64,000 nucleotides of DNA from Streptomyces sp. NRRL B-1347 (GCF_000720325.1 NZ_JOJM01000002.1:186001-250000); one strand, 5' to 3'. Counted from the first letter of the stretch, positions 43,763 to 53,707 are shown. Numbers and translations are program-made. Notes: generated from the sequence alone by a model not told the origin.

Positions 43763-44998
43763 GTGCCTGCTGTGAAGAAGACCGCCCTGCTCATCGCCTC
43801 CGCGACCCTGCTGTCCCTGTCGGCGACAGGGCCCGCGTTCGCCGACGACAAGCCGGGCGGCGACAAGGACAAACAGCCGAAGCCGCCCGCGCAGATGTCC
43901 ACGGTCGGCGGCGCCCGCCTCGGCAAGCCGGGCACCCAGGTGGATCTCCAGGCGGGCGCCCCCGTGCTGCCCAAGGACCTGTCGGCCCGCTCCTGGATGG
44001 TCTCCGACGCGGAGTCCGGCGAGGTCCTCGCCGCGCACAACCCGCACTGGCGCCTGGCCCCGGCGAGCACCCTGAAGATGCTGTTCGCGGACACGGTCCT
44101 GCCGAAGTTCCCCAAGACCCAGAAGCACAAGGTCGCGCTGACCGACATGCAGGGCATCGGCGCGGGCAGCAGCCTGGTCGGCATCAAGGAGAACGAGACG
44201 TACTCGGTCCACGACCTGTGGCTCGGCGTCTTCCTGCGCTCCGGCAACGACGCGGTGCACGTCCTGTCCGCGATGAACGGCGGCGTGCCGCAGACCGTGA
44301 AGGACATGCAGAAGCACGCCGAGGAGCTCCAGGCCCTCGACACGAACGTCGTCACGCCCGACGGCTACGACGAGAAGGGCCAGGTCTCGTCCGCGTACGA
44401 CCTGAGCCTGTTCGCCCGCTCCGGTCTGCAGAAGAAGGACTTCCGCGAGTACTGCGCGACGGCCACCGCGGAGTTCCCCGGCAAGACCGAGAAGATCAAG
44501 AAGGGCAAGGACAAGGGCAAGACGAAGCGCGAGCCCTTCGGCATCCAGAACACCAACCGCCTGCTGACCGGCGCCGACGGCGTCGAGGCGTACAAGGGCA
44601 TCGCGGGCGTCAAGAACGGCTCGACGACCAACGCGGGCAACACCTTCACGGGTGTCGCCGAGCGCGACGGCAAGGTGCTGCTCGTCACCGTCATGAACCC
44701 CTCGTCGGGCGAGCCGCACGCCGTCTACAAGGAGACGGCCCGGCTGCTCGACTGGGGCTTCGCGGCACACGACAAGGTGAAGCCGGTCGGTGAGCTGGTC
44801 GCGCCGAAGGGCGCCCACACCGGCGCGGGCAAGGGCGCCCCGGGCGACGGCGGCTCGAACTCGAAGAACGTGGCGCACGCCTCGGGCGGGCAGGGCGGCG
44901 GCATGGGCATCGCGCTCGGCATCGCGGCCGGGGTGCTCGCCCTGGTCGCGGGCGGCCTCTTCCTGCTCAACCGTCGCTGGCCGCTGCGCCGGGGCTGA
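43763..44998 (+). CDS. D-alanyl-D-alanine carboxypeptidase (DacA/PBP5 type)
   Basis: 411 residues. Signal peptide 1-30 (TALLIASATLLSLSATG, cut after AFA), Lys/Pro linker, then peptidase S11 domain: SxxK at Ser102-Lys105 (ASTLKM), SGN in RSGNDAVH, and KNG in GVKNGSTTNAGN where KTG is usual. A C-terminal span (GIALGIAAGVLALVAGGLFLL) followed by Arg residues anchors it outside. It trims the fifth D-Ala from wall peptides, which sets substrate for cross-linking. GTG 43763 sits 7 bases after TACGTT; GTG 43772 is an alternative. Confidence 0.92.
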   Translation: MPAVKKTALLIASATLLSLSATGPAFADDKPGGDKDKQPKPPAQMSTVGGARLGKPGTQVDLQAGAPVLPKDLSARSWMVSDAESGEVLAAHNPHWRLAPASTLKMLFADTVLPKFPKTQKHKVALTDMQGIGAGSSLVGIKENETYSVHDLWLGVFLRSGNDAVHVLSAMNGGVPQTVKDMQKHAEELQALDTNVVTPDGYDEKGQVSSAYDLSLFARSGLQKKDFREYCATATAEFPGKTEKIKKGKDKGKTKREPFGIQNTNRLLTGADGVEAYKGIAGVKNGSTTNAGNTFTGVAERDGKVLLVTVMNPSSGEPHAVYKETARLLDWGFAAHDKVKPVGELVAPKGAHTGAGKGAPGDGGSNSKNVAHASGGQGGGMGIALGIAAGVLALVAGGLFLLNRRWPLRRG

Positions 44999-45899
44999 CG
45001 GCCTCCTCGTCGCGCTGTGCCGTACGTTCCTCCGGCTGCGCCGCGGCGCGTTCCTTCCTCGGCGTCGCCGTCCACGCGGCGCAGAAGAGGAGCAGCTTCG
45101 CGGTGAAGTTGATCCACAGCAGCAGCGCGACGGGCACGCCGAAGGCGCCGTACATGCTCTTCGCGGCGACGCCCTTCATATAGCCGCCGAGCAGCACCTT
45201 CAGGAGCTCGAACCCGGCCGCGCCGATCAGTGCGGCGACGATCAGCGCGCGCCGGGGCGGCTGGACCCCGGGCAGCAGCGTGAGGACGTACAGCAGGAGC
45301 AGGAAGTCGGCGAGGACGGCGATGGCGAAGGCGGCCAGCTGGAGCAGGACGCCGCCGGGGCCGTCCTTGTCGATGCCGAGCTGGTCGGCGGTCCAGCCCA
45401 CGGCGGTGGAGGCGACGGCGGAGGCGAGCAGCGAGGCGAGCCCGGCGCCGCCGAGCCCGGCGAGCACGCCCAGGTCCTTGAGCTTGCGCAGGAACGGGTT
45501 CTCGTCGGTGTCGTCGAGCAGCCAGACCGTCCGCAGGCACTCCCTTATCGAGCCGACCCAGCCGACGCCGGTGAAGAGCAGCAGGGCGCCCGCGACGAGT
45601 CCGACGGTGCCCGCGTTGGCGACCAGGGCGTTCAGGTCGAGCTGGTCGGAGATGCCGGGGACCTGCTCGGAGATCTTGTCCTCGATCTTCTGCGTCTGCT
45701 TGGCCGAGAGGGTGGCCGCCGCGATCGCCGCCGCGACCGTGATCAGCGGGAAGAGCGCGACGAAGCTGATGAAGGTCATGGCGGCGGCGAGCCGGGTCCA
45801 GTGGACCTCGTCGAGCCGTTCGTAGGAGCGCCACGCGTGCGTGCGCGTCAGACGTTCGACGTACGGCCCGATGCCCGGCAGCTTCTTCAGCCAGTCCAT
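44967..45899 (-). CDS. YihY/BrkB-family inner membrane protein
   Basis: 310 residues, six spans: AAAMTFISFVALFPLITVAAA, VGLVAGALLLFTGVGWVGSI, GLGGAGLASLLASAVASTAV, LAAFAIAVLADFLLLLYVL, LIVAALIGAAGFELLKVLL and AFGVPVALLLWINFTAKLLL. The LSFxALFPL and WINFTAKLLLFCAA segments mark the family, whose members are unassigned or proposed transporters. Its 5' end overlaps the gtrA-like gene by 13 bases, so it belongs to the arabinose-lipid operon and may help move that lipid. The 3' end overlaps the carboxypeptidase gene by 32 bases (convergent). Confidence 0.88.
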   Translation of the reverse strand: MDWLKKLPGIGPYVERLTRTHAWRSYERLDEVHWTRLAAAMTFISFVALFPLITVAAAIAAATLSAKQTQKIEDKISEQVPGISDQLDLNALVANAGTVGLVAGALLLFTGVGWVGSIRECLRTVWLLDDTDENPFLRKLKDLGVLAGLGGAGLASLLASAVASTAVGWTADQLGIDKDGPGGVLLQLAAFAIAVLADFLLLLYVLTLLPGVQPPRRALIVAALIGAAGFELLKVLLGGYMKGVAAKSMYGAFGVPVALLLWINFTAKLLLFCAAWTATPRKERAAAQPEERTAQRDEEAVSPGAAASDG

Positions 45900-46348
45900 G
45901 TCGCTTGCCCCGTTCCTGGTGCGGCCTGTGCGGCCTGTGAGCGGAATACCAACGTCCGGGTACCCCAAAACCGCAGGACAGTGGCCAGTGCCATGCCGAT
46001 TCCCGCACCGGATACCGTGTCCGCCCGGCGCGAGGTGAACCCCAGGCCGTAGTGGGAGACGGCGATGCACAGGAGCTGGACGAGGGCGCCCGCGACGTTG
46101 ACGGCGCAGAAGACGGCGTACTGGCGCAGTCTGAAGGCCCCGGCGTCGGCGCTGCGGTAGGTGCCGAGCGCGTTGCCCGCGTACGCGACCGTGCACCCGG
46201 CGACGAACGACAGGGCCTTCGCGGTCAGCGGGTCGAGCCCGCCGGGCCCGCGCAGCCACAGGAACAGACCGAGGTCGGCGGCGTACGCGCAGAGCCCGGC
46301 GGCGGCGAAGCCGAGCAGCTCGCGCGCCGCGGGTCGCACGCGCCTCAC
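45887..46348 (-). CDS. GtrA-like membrane protein
   Basis: 153 residues, four spans (LLGFAAAGLCAYAADLGLFL, ALSFVAGCTVAYAGNALGTY, YAVFCAVNVAGALVQLLCIA, GAGIGMALATVLRFWGTRTL). Ends with the RFWGTRTLVF motif typical of GtrA proteins. In mycobacteria the comparable Rv3789 stands beside dprE1 and dprE2 and was proposed to serve arabinan synthesis. GTG 46348 overlaps the stop of the UbiA-type gene (GTGA). Confidence 0.85.
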   Translation of the reverse strand: MRRVRPAARELLGFAAAGLCAYAADLGLFLWLRGPGGLDPLTAKALSFVAGCTVAYAGNALGTYRSADAGAFRLRQYAVFCAVNVAGALVQLLCIAVSHYGLGFTSRRADTVSGAGIGMALATVLRFWGTRTLVFRSQAAQAAPGTGQATWTG

Positions 46349-47292
46349 CAGTCCGCGACCGCGAGCCCGTACATGGCGAGCCAGCCGAGCCCGATCAGGG
46401 CGAGCGCGCGGTCGCGCAGGACGACGTCCTCGGGCTCGCCCGCCGTGCCCCGGTCGGCGAACACGGCGTACCGCAGGATCGCCAGGATGAAGGCGACCAT
46501 CGACAGCTGCCGCCACGGCAGCACGCCGGTGCCCGCGGTGCCGCCGCTCTCCAGGGCCCACAGGCAGTACGCGAGCACGGCGACGCCCGCCGCGAGCTGC
46601 CAGACGAACCGCAGGTAGCCGGTGGTGTACTCGGTGAGGAGCGCCCGGGTGGCGCCCGCCCTGCCCGCCATCTGCACGGCCTCGGAGTACCGCTTGGCGG
46701 AGACCATGAAGAGCGCGCCGAAGCCGGTCGTGATCAGGAACCAGCGCGACAGCGGAATGCCGAGCGCGACCCCGCCGATCATCGCCCGCATCAGGAAGCC
46801 GGTGGTGACGACGGCGAGGTCGACGACGAGCACGTGCTTGAGGCTGACGCAGTACGCGAGTTGCATGACGACGTACGCGGCGAGCAGGCAGGCCGTGAGC
46901 GGGGTGCACAGCGCGGCGGCCGCGAGCGGCGCGGCCACGGCGAGAAGCCCGCCCGTGGCGTAGGCGACGGGGACGGGCACGAGTCCGGCCGCGACGGGTC
47001 TGCGGCACTTGGTGGGGTGGGCGCGGTCGGCGTCGGCGTCGCGGGCGTCGTTGATCAGGTAGACGGCGGCCGCGGCGGCCGTGAACAGGGCGAAGACAAG
47101 CGCGAGTTGGCTCAGCGCGTGCCGGGAGAACAGCTCGCCCGCGGCCGCCGGGGCGGCGATGACGAGGACGTTCTTGATCCACTGGCGGGGCCGTGCGGTC
47201 TTCAGGAGCCCGAGCGGCAGGCTGCCGGGCCCCGGCCTCGGGGGCTGCGGGGAGCGGGGCGGGGCGAGCAGGGCGGTGGTGCGGTCAGCCAT
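46345..47292 (-). CDS. UbiA-type polyprenyl-phosphate phosphoribosyltransferase (Rv3806c-like)
   Basis: 315 residues with about eight spans. The ARPRQWIKNVLVIAAPAAAG start and the first Asp motif NDARDADADRAHPTKCRRP (81-99) match decaprenyl-phosphate 5-phosphoribosyltransferase, which joins PRPP to a polyprenyl phosphate on the inner membrane face; ordinary UbiA menaquinone enzymes differ in the HPxKxxRP part. The second acidic motif is replaced by SAKRYSEAV, also as in this subfamily. ATG 47292 overlaps the PAP2 gene by 8 bases. First committed step of the arabinose-lipid route proposed for this locus. Confidence 0.9.
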   Translation of the reverse strand: MADRTTALLAPPRSPQPPRPGPGSLPLGLLKTARPRQWIKNVLVIAAPAAAGELFSRHALSQLALVFALFTAAAAAVYLINDARDADADRAHPTKCRRPVAAGLVPVPVAYATGGLLAVAAPLAAAALCTPLTACLLAAYVVMQLAYCVSLKHVLVVDLAVVTTGFLMRAMIGGVALGIPLSRWFLITTGFGALFMVSAKRYSEAVQMAGRAGATRALLTEYTTGYLRFVWQLAAGVAVLAYCLWALESGGTAGTGVLPWRQLSMVAFILAILRYAVFADRGTAGEPEDVVLRDRALALIGLGWLAMYGLAVADW

Positions 47293-47821
47293 CGTGACGG
47301 ACTCCGTTCGGGCGCGGCGCACGGGTGCCGCGCGTCCAGGGGGCGCCGACGTACGCGGTGGCCGCGCCGAGGGCCGCGCCCACCGCCACGTCCGACGGGT
47401 AGTGCACGCCGACGACCAGGCGCGAGACGCACATCGCGGCGGCGAGCGGCGGGAGCAGCCGGGCCCCCACGGGCCGCAGCGCCCCGTACGCCACGGCGGC
47501 CGCGGCCGCCGACGTGGCGTGCGAGCTGGGGAAGGAGTGCCGCCCCGCGGTCCGTACGAGCGGTGTCACGTGCGCGGGCCGCGGCCGCCGGACGAGCCGC
47601 TTCACACCCATGCTGGCCAGGTGCGCGGCGGCGGTGAGCGCGGCGGCGCGCAGCCAGGCGGCGCGCCGCTCGCGGTCGAGCGCGGCGCCGGTGAGGCCGA
47701 CGGCGAGCCACAGCGCGCCGTGCTCACCGCTGTGGGACAGGGCGCGGGCGGCGGCCGCCACGCGCGGATCGCTCCCGCGGGCACGCAGGGCCGAGAGCAG
47801 CCGGTGGTCCATGTCGTCCAT
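47285..47821 (-). CDS. PAP2-family phosphatase (Rv3807c-like)
   Basis: 178 residues from ATG 47821 (the frame is open to GTG 47866). The three phosphatase motifs are present: KRLVRRPRP, FPSSHATS and SRLVVGVHYPSD. Hydrophobic helices suggest a membrane protein. By its place it should remove the 5-phosphate from polyprenyl-phosphoryl-5-phosphoribose. The start is uncertain as no good ribosome site is seen. Divergent from dprE1. Confidence 0.85.
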   Translation of the reverse strand: MDDMDHRLLSALRARGSDPRVAAAARALSHSGEHGALWLAVGLTGAALDRERRAAWLRAAALTAAAHLASMGVKRLVRRPRPAHVTPLVRTAGRHSFPSSHATSAAAAAVAYGALRPVGARLLPPLAAAMCVSRLVVGVHYPSDVAVGAALGAATAYVGAPWTRGTRAPRPNGVRHDG

Positions 47822-47964
47822 ACGGACAGGCAACACCCCACTAATTGCGGGATTGTTGGGTGACACTCTTTTAATCGCCCATTCCGGTGAGACTAAGGAC
47901 GATTTAGAGAGAACAGTCCCTCATAGGGAGCAAGCGGCACATGTACGGGCGATACGGTCGCGCC

Positions 47965-49416
47965 ATGCCTGCCGCGCCCGCCCCGTCCGCCGCGCCCGCC
48001 CCAACCCCCGCGTCTGCCCCAACCCCCGCGTCCGCCGCGTCTGACGCGTCCGCCCCGCCCGCCGCGTCCGACGGGCTCGCCGTGCCCTTGTCCGGCTGGG
48101 GCCGCACCGCTCCCACCGCCGCCCGCCTCGTGCGCCCCCGCTCCCGCGAGGAAGCCGTGGACGCGCTGCGCGCCTGCGCGGAGCGCGGCGGCATCGCGCG
48201 CGGGCTCGGCCGCGCCTACGGGGACGCCGCGCAGAACGCGGGCGGCGCCGTGCTCGACATGACGGGCCTGGACCGGGTGCACACCATCGACGCCGACACG
48301 GGCACCGTCGTGTGCGACGCGGGCGTGTCGCTGCACCGCCTGATGGAAGTCCTGCTGCCGCTCGGCTGGTTCGTGCCGGTGACGCCCGGCACCCGCTACG
48401 TCACGGTCGGCGGCGCGATCGGTGCCGACATCCACGGCAAGAACCACCACGTCTCGGGCTCGTTCTCGCGCCACGTGCGCTCCTTCGACCTGCTCACGGC
48501 CGACGGCTCGGTCCGTGCGGTGAAGCCCGGCAGCAAGCTCTTCAACGCCACGGCGGGCGGCATGGGCCTGACCGGCGTCATCCTCAAGGCGAAGCTGCGC
48601 TGCCTGCCGGTGGGGACGTCCTTCATGTCGGTGGACACCGAACGGGCCGCGGACCTGGACGACTTGATGGCCCGCCTCACCGCGACCGACCACCGCTACC
48701 GGTACTCCGTGGCGTGGATCGACCTCCTCGCGCGCGGCGCCGCGACGGGCCGCGCCGTCCTCACGCGCGGCGACCACGCCCCCCTCGACGCCCTGCCCGA
48801 GCGCGCCCGCAGGGACCCGCTGGCCTTCCGCCCGCGGCGGCTTCCCGCCGCCCCCGCCTTCCTGCCCGAAGGCCTGCTGCACCGCACGAGCGTCGGCCTC
48901 TTCAACGAGCTCTGGTACCGCAAGGCGCCGCGCTCCCGCACGGCGGAGCTCCAGCGGGTCCCGGCCTTCTTCCACCCCCTGGACGGCGTCCCCCACTGGA
49001 ACCGCGTGTACGGCAGGGGCGGCTTCGTGCAGTACCAGTTCGTCGTCGGCCACGGCCAGGAGGAGACGCTGCGGCGCATCGTGCAGCGCATCGCCCGGCA
49101 CCGCTGCCCGTCCTTCCTCGCCGTCCTCAAGCGCTTCGGCGACGCCGACCCCGGCTGGCTCTCCTTCCCCCTGCCGGGCTGGACCCTGGCCCTGGACATC
49201 CCGGCGAACCTGCCCGGCCTCGCCCGGCTCCTGGACGGCCTGGACGAGGAGGTCGTCGCCGCCGGGGGCCGCGTCTACCTGGCCAAGGACTCCCGCATGC
49301 GCCCCGAGGTGCTGAGCGCGATGTACCCCCAGCTCCCCGCCTTCCGCGAGCTGCGCGCCGAGCTGGACCCCGACTCCGTCTTCCGCTCGGACCTGTCCCG
49401 CCGACTGGACCTCTAG
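47965..49416 (+). CDS. dprE1: Decaprenylphosphoryl-beta-D-ribose 2'-oxidase (DprE1)
   Basis: 483 residues. Residues 1-40 are an Ala/Pro/Ser run absent from mycobacterial DprE1. Then the VAO-type FAD domain (GRAYGDAAQNAGG, VTPGTRYVTVGGAIGADIHGKN) and cap. The C-terminal LSFPLPGWTLALDIP and GRVYLAKDSR match DprE1 closely, with the catalytic Lys kept. The benzothiazinone-target cysteine is Ala (codon 49189-49191). The enzyme oxidises C2 of the lipid-linked ribose. ATG 47965 is chosen because TACGGT ends 6 bases before it; ATG 47941 would lie upstream of that transcript start. Confidence 0.93.
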   Translation: MPAAPAPSAAPAPTPASAPTPASAASDASAPPAASDGLAVPLSGWGRTAPTAARLVRPRSREEAVDALRACAERGGIARGLGRAYGDAAQNAGGAVLDMTGLDRVHTIDADTGTVVCDAGVSLHRLMEVLLPLGWFVPVTPGTRYVTVGGAIGADIHGKNHHVSGSFSRHVRSFDLLTADGSVRAVKPGSKLFNATAGGMGLTGVILKAKLRCLPVGTSFMSVDTERAADLDDLMARLTATDHRYRYSVAWIDLLARGAATGRAVLTRGDHAPLDALPERARRDPLAFRPRRLPAAPAFLPEGLLHRTSVGLFNELWYRKAPRSRTAELQRVPAFFHPLDGVPHWNRVYGRGGFVQYQFVVGHGQEETLRRIVQRIARHRCPSFLAVLKRFGDADPGWLSFPLPGWTLALDIPANLPGLARLLDGLDEEVVAAGGRVYLAKDSRMRPEVLSAMYPQLPAFRELRAELDPDSVFRSDLSRRLDL

Positions 49417-49455
49417 GGCCTGTCGGGTCGGCGCGCTGCCCACCCGACAGGCCCT
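49415..49455 (+). terminator. Perfect 14 bp hairpin between dprE1 and dprE2
   Basis: AGGGCCTGTCGGGT and ACCCGACAGGCCCT pair around a 13-base loop; the left arm starts inside the dprE1 stop codon. It may reduce dprE2 output relative to dprE1 or protect the upstream message. Confidence 0.7.
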
Positions 49456-49487
49456 GACCGCGCGACCCACCACCTACGGAGAGCCCC

Positions 49488-50243
49488 ATGAAAGACGCCT
49501 TCGGCGCCCCCCAGTCCCTGCTGGTCCTCGGCGGCACCTCGGAGATCGCCCAGGCCACGGCCCACCGCCTGGTGACCCGCCGCACCCGTGACATCTGGCT
49601 GGCGGGCCGCCCCTCGCCCACCCTGGAGCGCTCCGCGCAGGCCCTGCGCGACCGGGGCGCCGACACCAGGACCGTGCCCTTCGACGCCCTGGACCCCGAG
49701 TCCCACGAGAGCGCCCTCGGCAAGGTCTTCGCCGAGGGCGACGTCGACATGGTCCTCATGGCCTTCGGCACGCTCGGCAACCAGGCCCGCGACGAGGCCG
49801 ACCCCGTGGCCGCGACCCGCGTGGCCCAGACGAACTACACCGGCGCGGTCTCCGCGGGCCTGGTCTGCGCCCGCGCCCTCCAGGCCCAGGGCCACGGCTC
49901 GCTCGTCGTGCTCTCCTCCGTCGCGGCCGAACGCGCCCGCCGCTCGAACTTCATCTACGGCTCCAGCAAGGCGGGCCTCGACGCCTTCGCCCAGGGCCTG
50001 GGTGACGCGTTGCACGGCACCGGCGTGCACGTGATGGTCGTGCGCCCCGGCTTCGTGCGGTCGAGGATGACGGCGGGCCTGGCGGAGGCACCCCTCGCGA
50101 CGACGCCGCAGGCCGTGGCCGCGGCCATCGAGACGGGCCTGCGCCGCCGCGCGGAGACGGTGTGGGTCCCCGGGAAGCTCCGCCTGGTGATGTCGGCCCT
50201 GCGGCACGTGCCGCGGCCGCTGTTCCGCCGCCTGCCGGTGTGA
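49488..50243 (+). CDS. dprE2: Decaprenylphosphoryl-D-2-keto-erythro-pentose reductase (DprE2)
   Basis: 251 residues, short-chain dehydrogenase. The cofactor motif LLVLGGTSEIAQATAHRL, NYTGAVSAG, VVLSSVAAERARRSNFIYGS and catalytic Tyr/Lys in YGSSKAG follow mycobacterial DprE2 closely. It reduces the keto-lipid to polyprenyl-phosphoryl-D-arabinose. ATG 49488 has GGAGAG upstream. It follows dprE1 by 71 bases, including a strong hairpin, and ends before a convergent gene. Confidence 0.93.
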   Translation: MKDAFGAPQSLLVLGGTSEIAQATAHRLVTRRTRDIWLAGRPSPTLERSAQALRDRGADTRTVPFDALDPESHESALGKVFAEGDVDMVLMAFGTLGNQARDEADPVAATRVAQTNYTGAVSAGLVCARALQAQGHGSLVVLSSVAAERARRSNFIYGSSKAGLDAFAQGLGDALHGTGVHVMVVRPGFVRSRMTAGLAEAPLATTPQAVAAAIETGLRRRAETVWVPGKLRLVMSALRHVPRPLFRRLPV

Positions 50244-50265
50244 GCGCGGCGGTCCTGCGGGCCGG

Positions 50266-50838
50266 TCAGCGCGCGGGCAGGGTGTCCCGGGCCGCCGCCT
50301 GCGGCGGCACCGTGGACCCGCCGAAGGCGAACTCGCGCAGCTTGCGCCACACCCCGTCGGCCCCCTGCTCGTACAGCGCGAAGCCGGTGCAGGGCCACTC
50401 GGCCTCGTAGTCGGCGAGCTCCTCGTACGCCCGGTCCATCGCCTCCTCGGCGATGCCGTGCGCGACGGTGACGTGCGGGTGGTACGGGAACTGCAGTTCG
50501 CGCGCGAGCGGCCCCGAAGCGGCGCGGACCCGCTCCTGGAGCCAGGAGCAGGCGGAGCCGCCCTCGACGACCTGGACGAAGACCACGGGCGAAAGGGGAC
50601 GGAACGTGCCGGTGCCGGAGAGCCGCATCGGGTACGGCCTGCCCGCCGCGGCCACCGACACGAGGTGGTTCTCGACGGCGGGCAGCGCGGCCGCGGCCAC
50701 CTCGGTCGGCGGCAGCAGCGTGACGTGTGTGGGGATGCCGTGCGCGGCGGGGTCACCGAAGCCCGCACGCAGCTCCTGGAGCAGGCTGCCGTGTGGCTCC
50801 GGGACCGCGATCGACACACCGATCGTTACGGTCCCCAC
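50266..50838 (-). CDS. 2H phosphoesterase (2'-5' RNA ligase-like)
   Basis: 190 residues. The two H-x-T-x motifs of the 2H family are HVTLLPP (38-44) and HVTVAHG (about 122-128), each in one half of a pseudo-symmetric fold. Relatives hydrolyse or form 2'-5' or cyclic phosphates in RNA or nucleotides; the exact role is unknown. GTG 50838 has AGGAG at 7 bases. Same direction as trpS, 90 bases downstream of its stop. Confidence 0.85.
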   Translation of the reverse strand: MGTVTIGVSIAVPEPHGSLLQELRAGFGDPAAHGIPTHVTLLPPTEVAAAALPAVENHLVSVAAAGRPYPMRLSGTGTFRPLSPVVFVQVVEGGSACSWLQERVRAASGPLARELQFPYHPHVTVAHGIAEEAMDRAYEELADYEAEWPCTGFALYEQGADGVWRKLREFAFGGSTVPPQAAARDTLPAR

Positions 50839-50928
50839 GTCGTACTCCTGTCGTCGTGTGATGGGCAGGGGGGTGCCGCCGTGCCGGGGTACGGCGGCTG
50901 TGCTGCTCGGCCTGTGGCTCGGTGGAGC

Positions 50929-52355
<1,427 letters not shown>

Positions 52356-52366
52356 CCCGGCGGGCG

Positions 52367-53659
52367 TCAGCCGGTCGGCAGCCCCGGCGCGGGGAACGCG
52401 GACATCAGCTCGGCCACCTCGCCGCGCACCTTCGCCAGCGCGTCCTCGTCCCCGGCCCGCGCCGCCCGAACGCCTCGGTCCACCCACTCCGCGACGGCCG
52501 CCATGTGCTCGACGCCGAGCCCACGGGACGTCAGCGAGGGCGTCCCGATCCGCACACCGGAGGGGTCGAAGGGCTTCCGGGAGTCGAACGGCACGGTGTT
52601 GTAGTTGACGACGATCCCGGCCCGGTCGAGGGCCTTCGCCGCGACCTTCCCGGGCACGTCCTTGGGCGTGAGGTCCATCAGGATCAGATGGTTGTCCGTA
52701 CCGCCGGAGACGAGGTCGAAGCCACGGGCGAGGAGCGCGTCGGCGAGGGCCTTGGCGTTGGCGACGACGGCGTGGGCGTAGTCGCGGAAGGAGGGCTTGG
52801 CGGCTTCGTGCAGGGCGACGGCGATCGCGGCGGTGGTCTGGTTGTGGGGACCGCCCTGGAGCCCGGGGAAGACGGCCTTGTCGATGGCCTTGGCGTGCTC
52901 CTCGCGGGCGAGCAGCATCGCCCCGCGCGGCCCGCGCAGGGTCTTGTGGGTGGTCGTGGAGACCACGTCGGCGTGCGGGACGGGCGAGGGGTGGGCGCCG
53001 CCCGCGACGAGCCCGGCGATGTGCGCGATGTCGGCGACGAGCACGGCCCCGGCCTCGCGGGCGATCTCCGCGAAGGCGGCGAAGTCGATGGTGCGGGGCA
53101 GCGCGGTGCCGCCGCAGAAGATCAGCTTGGGCCGTTCCTTGAGGGCGAGTTCGCGGACGGCGTCGAGGTCGACGAGCCCGGTGTCCTCGCGGACGCCGTA
53201 CTGCACGCCGCGGAACCAGCGGCCGGTGGCGGAGACGCCCCAGCCGTGGGTGAGGTGGCCGCCCATCGGCAGGGCCATGCCCATGACGGTGTCGCCGGGC
53301 TCGGCGAAGGCGAGGTAGACGGCGAGGTTGGCCGGGGAGCCGGAGTAGGGCTGGACGTTGGCGTGGTCGGTGCCGAAGACGGCCTTGGCGCGGGCGACGG
53401 CGAGGCGCTCGACCTGGTCGATGTTCTGCTGGCCCTCGTAGTAGCGGCGGCCGGGGTAGCCCTCGCTGTACTTGTTCTGCAGGACGGTGCCGGAGGCTTC
53501 GAGGACGGCGGCGGAGACGTAGTTCTCGCTGGGGATGAGGCGGAGGGTGTCGGCCTGGAGCTGTTCCTCGGCGGTGACGAGGGCGGCGAGCTCGGGGTCG
53601 GCGGCGCTGAGCGCGGGGTGCTGCGACGCGGGAGAAGGGGAAGGAGAAGGGTGACTCAT
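52367..53659 (-). CDS. glyA: Serine hydroxymethyltransferase
   Basis: 430 residues, fold-type I PLP enzyme interconverting serine and glycine with tetrahydrofolate as one-carbon carrier. LIPSENYVSAAVLEASG (40-56), NKYSEGYPGRRYYEGQQNID, VADIAHIAGLVAGG and the PLP lysine in STTTHKTLRGPRG are all intact. The N-terminus has a Ser/Pro stretch (SHPSPSPSPASQHP). ATG 53659 has GGAGG at 5 bases. Its leader carries a ZTP riboswitch, so it is raised when the folate pool is low. Confidence 0.96.
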   Translation of the reverse strand: MSHPSPSPSPASQHPALSAADPELAALVTAEEQLQADTLRLIPSENYVSAAVLEASGTVLQNKYSEGYPGRRYYEGQQNIDQVERLAVARAKAVFGTDHANVQPYSGSPANLAVYLAFAEPGDTVMGMALPMGGHLTHGWGVSATGRWFRGVQYGVREDTGLVDLDAVRELALKERPKLIFCGGTALPRTIDFAAFAEIAREAGAVLVADIAHIAGLVAGGAHPSPVPHADVVSTTTHKTLRGPRGAMLLAREEHAKAIDKAVFPGLQGGPHNQTTAAIAVALHEAAKPSFRDYAHAVVANAKALADALLARGFDLVSGGTDNHLILMDLTPKDVPGKVAAKALDRAGIVVNYNTVPFDSRKPFDPSGVRIGTPSLTSRGLGVEHMAAVAEWVDRGVRAARAGDEDALAKVRGEVAELMSAFPAPGLPTG

Positions 53660-53707
53660 GGCGTCCTCCGGGGCGAGCGGTGTTGGTGTCCGGTCGTGGT
53701 CCCGGGG

